From NCBI GenBank assembly GCA_937136445.1, contig CAKZOQ010000531.1, positions 1 to 6,235 of the forward strand: a stretch of DNA of 6,235 nucleotides. The letters are read 5' to 3'. A model generated the notes under the pieces. The model was not told where the DNA came from. It worked only from the letters and a program-made list of their open reading frames with translations, and ran no database searches. Below are positions 6,165-6,235 of this stretch, one piece after another; within the stretch, counting starts at the first letter, position 1, and every line of letters starts with the position of its first letter. Source of the DNA: an uncultured Gemmatimonadota bacterium. GTDB taxonomy: Bacteria > Gemmatimonadota > Gemmatimonadetes > Longimicrobiales > Gaopeijiaceae. Both the position numbers and the translations under genes were made by a program.

Positions 6165-6235
6165 CTACACGTTGGGGTCGACCACGCCTGGGGCAAGGGG
6201 GGGCGTGGCGGGGGGGGGTGGTGGGATGGTAAGGG
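6165..6235 (-). CDS. Probable 3' end of an unidentified upstream gene (partial)
   Basis: On the minus strand, bases 6233 to 6165 are open from the window edge and end in TAG. They encode 22 residues of a proline-rich tail that closes with APGVVDPNV. No family can be named from so short a piece. Support comes from its arrangement: same strand as the operon, no internal stop, mostly G/C third positions, and a perfect hairpin starting 3 nt after the stop, as expected at a gene end. The run of CCC codons explains much of the poly-G tracts seen on the plus strand. It could still be a chance open frame in GC-rich DNA. Confidence 0.4.
   Translation of the reverse strand, partial: LTIPPPPPATPPLAPGVVDPNV

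Noticed and set aside
6165..6182. Resemblance of the putative upstream tail DPNV to the NPNV near the SusD-like C-terminus, suggesting a second SusD gene
   Set aside because: Only three or four residues match, and the preceding proline-rich stretch is unlike a SusD C-terminal domain.
1..6235. CRISPR arrays, tRNA or rRNA genes, insertion sequences and attachment sites
   Set aside because: No regularly spaced repeats, cloverleaf-like elements, terminal inverted repeats flanking a transposase, or transposase/integrase motifs were seen on either strand.

Overview
The window is strongly GC-rich and holds one compact operon on the minus strand that fills almost the whole sequence. In order of transcription (right to left) the genes are: a SusC/RagA-type TonB-dependent outer-membrane transporter (6077 to 2937), a SusD/RagB-type substrate-binding lipoprotein (2921 to 1647), and a predicted lipoprotein metal-dependent amidohydrolase of the imidazolonepropionase/prolidase-like type (1645 to 155). 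SusC/SusD pairs are a Bacteroidota and Gemmatimonadota trait. The high GC, the protein style (an LDEIVVTG motif after a carboxypeptidase-regulatory-like domain, and cysteines in both SusC and SusD) and the absence of Bacteroidota-like AT-rich spacers suggest a Gemmatimonadota bacterium or a close relative. This placement is an inference from style, not from a marker gene.

Layout. Bases 6165-6235 read as the last 22 codons of an unidentified upstream minus-strand gene with a proline-rich tail ending in TAG. A perfect 8-bp hairpin (6140-6161) follows 3 nt after that stop. The transporter ATG lies 62 nt past the hairpin and has no good Shine-Dalgarno. The SusC and SusD genes are separated by 15 nt containing a strong GAGGAG ribosome site. 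The SusD and amidohydrolase genes are separated by 1 nt, and the AGGAGG site for the amidohydrolase GTG start is built into the last codons of susD. Bases 1-154 follow the operon. They hold a compound GC-rich stem-loop right after the last stop and no gene that can be called with confidence.

How the genes may work together. The SusD-like lipoprotein would capture a ligand at the cell surface, the SusC-like barrel would import it using TonB energy, and the lipid-anchored amidohydrolase would hydrolyse an amide-type bond before or after import. No glycoside hydrolase, polysaccharide lyase or sigma/anti-sigma regulator is visible, and the transporter has no STN signalling domain. A non-glycan substrate (peptide, N-acyl amino acid or cyclic amide) is therefore plausible, but it cannot be read from the sequence. 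No RNA gene, insertion sequence, CRISPR array or attachment site was seen. The system is of known type; the notable point is the one-enzyme, amidohydrolase-only composition of the SusCD operon.
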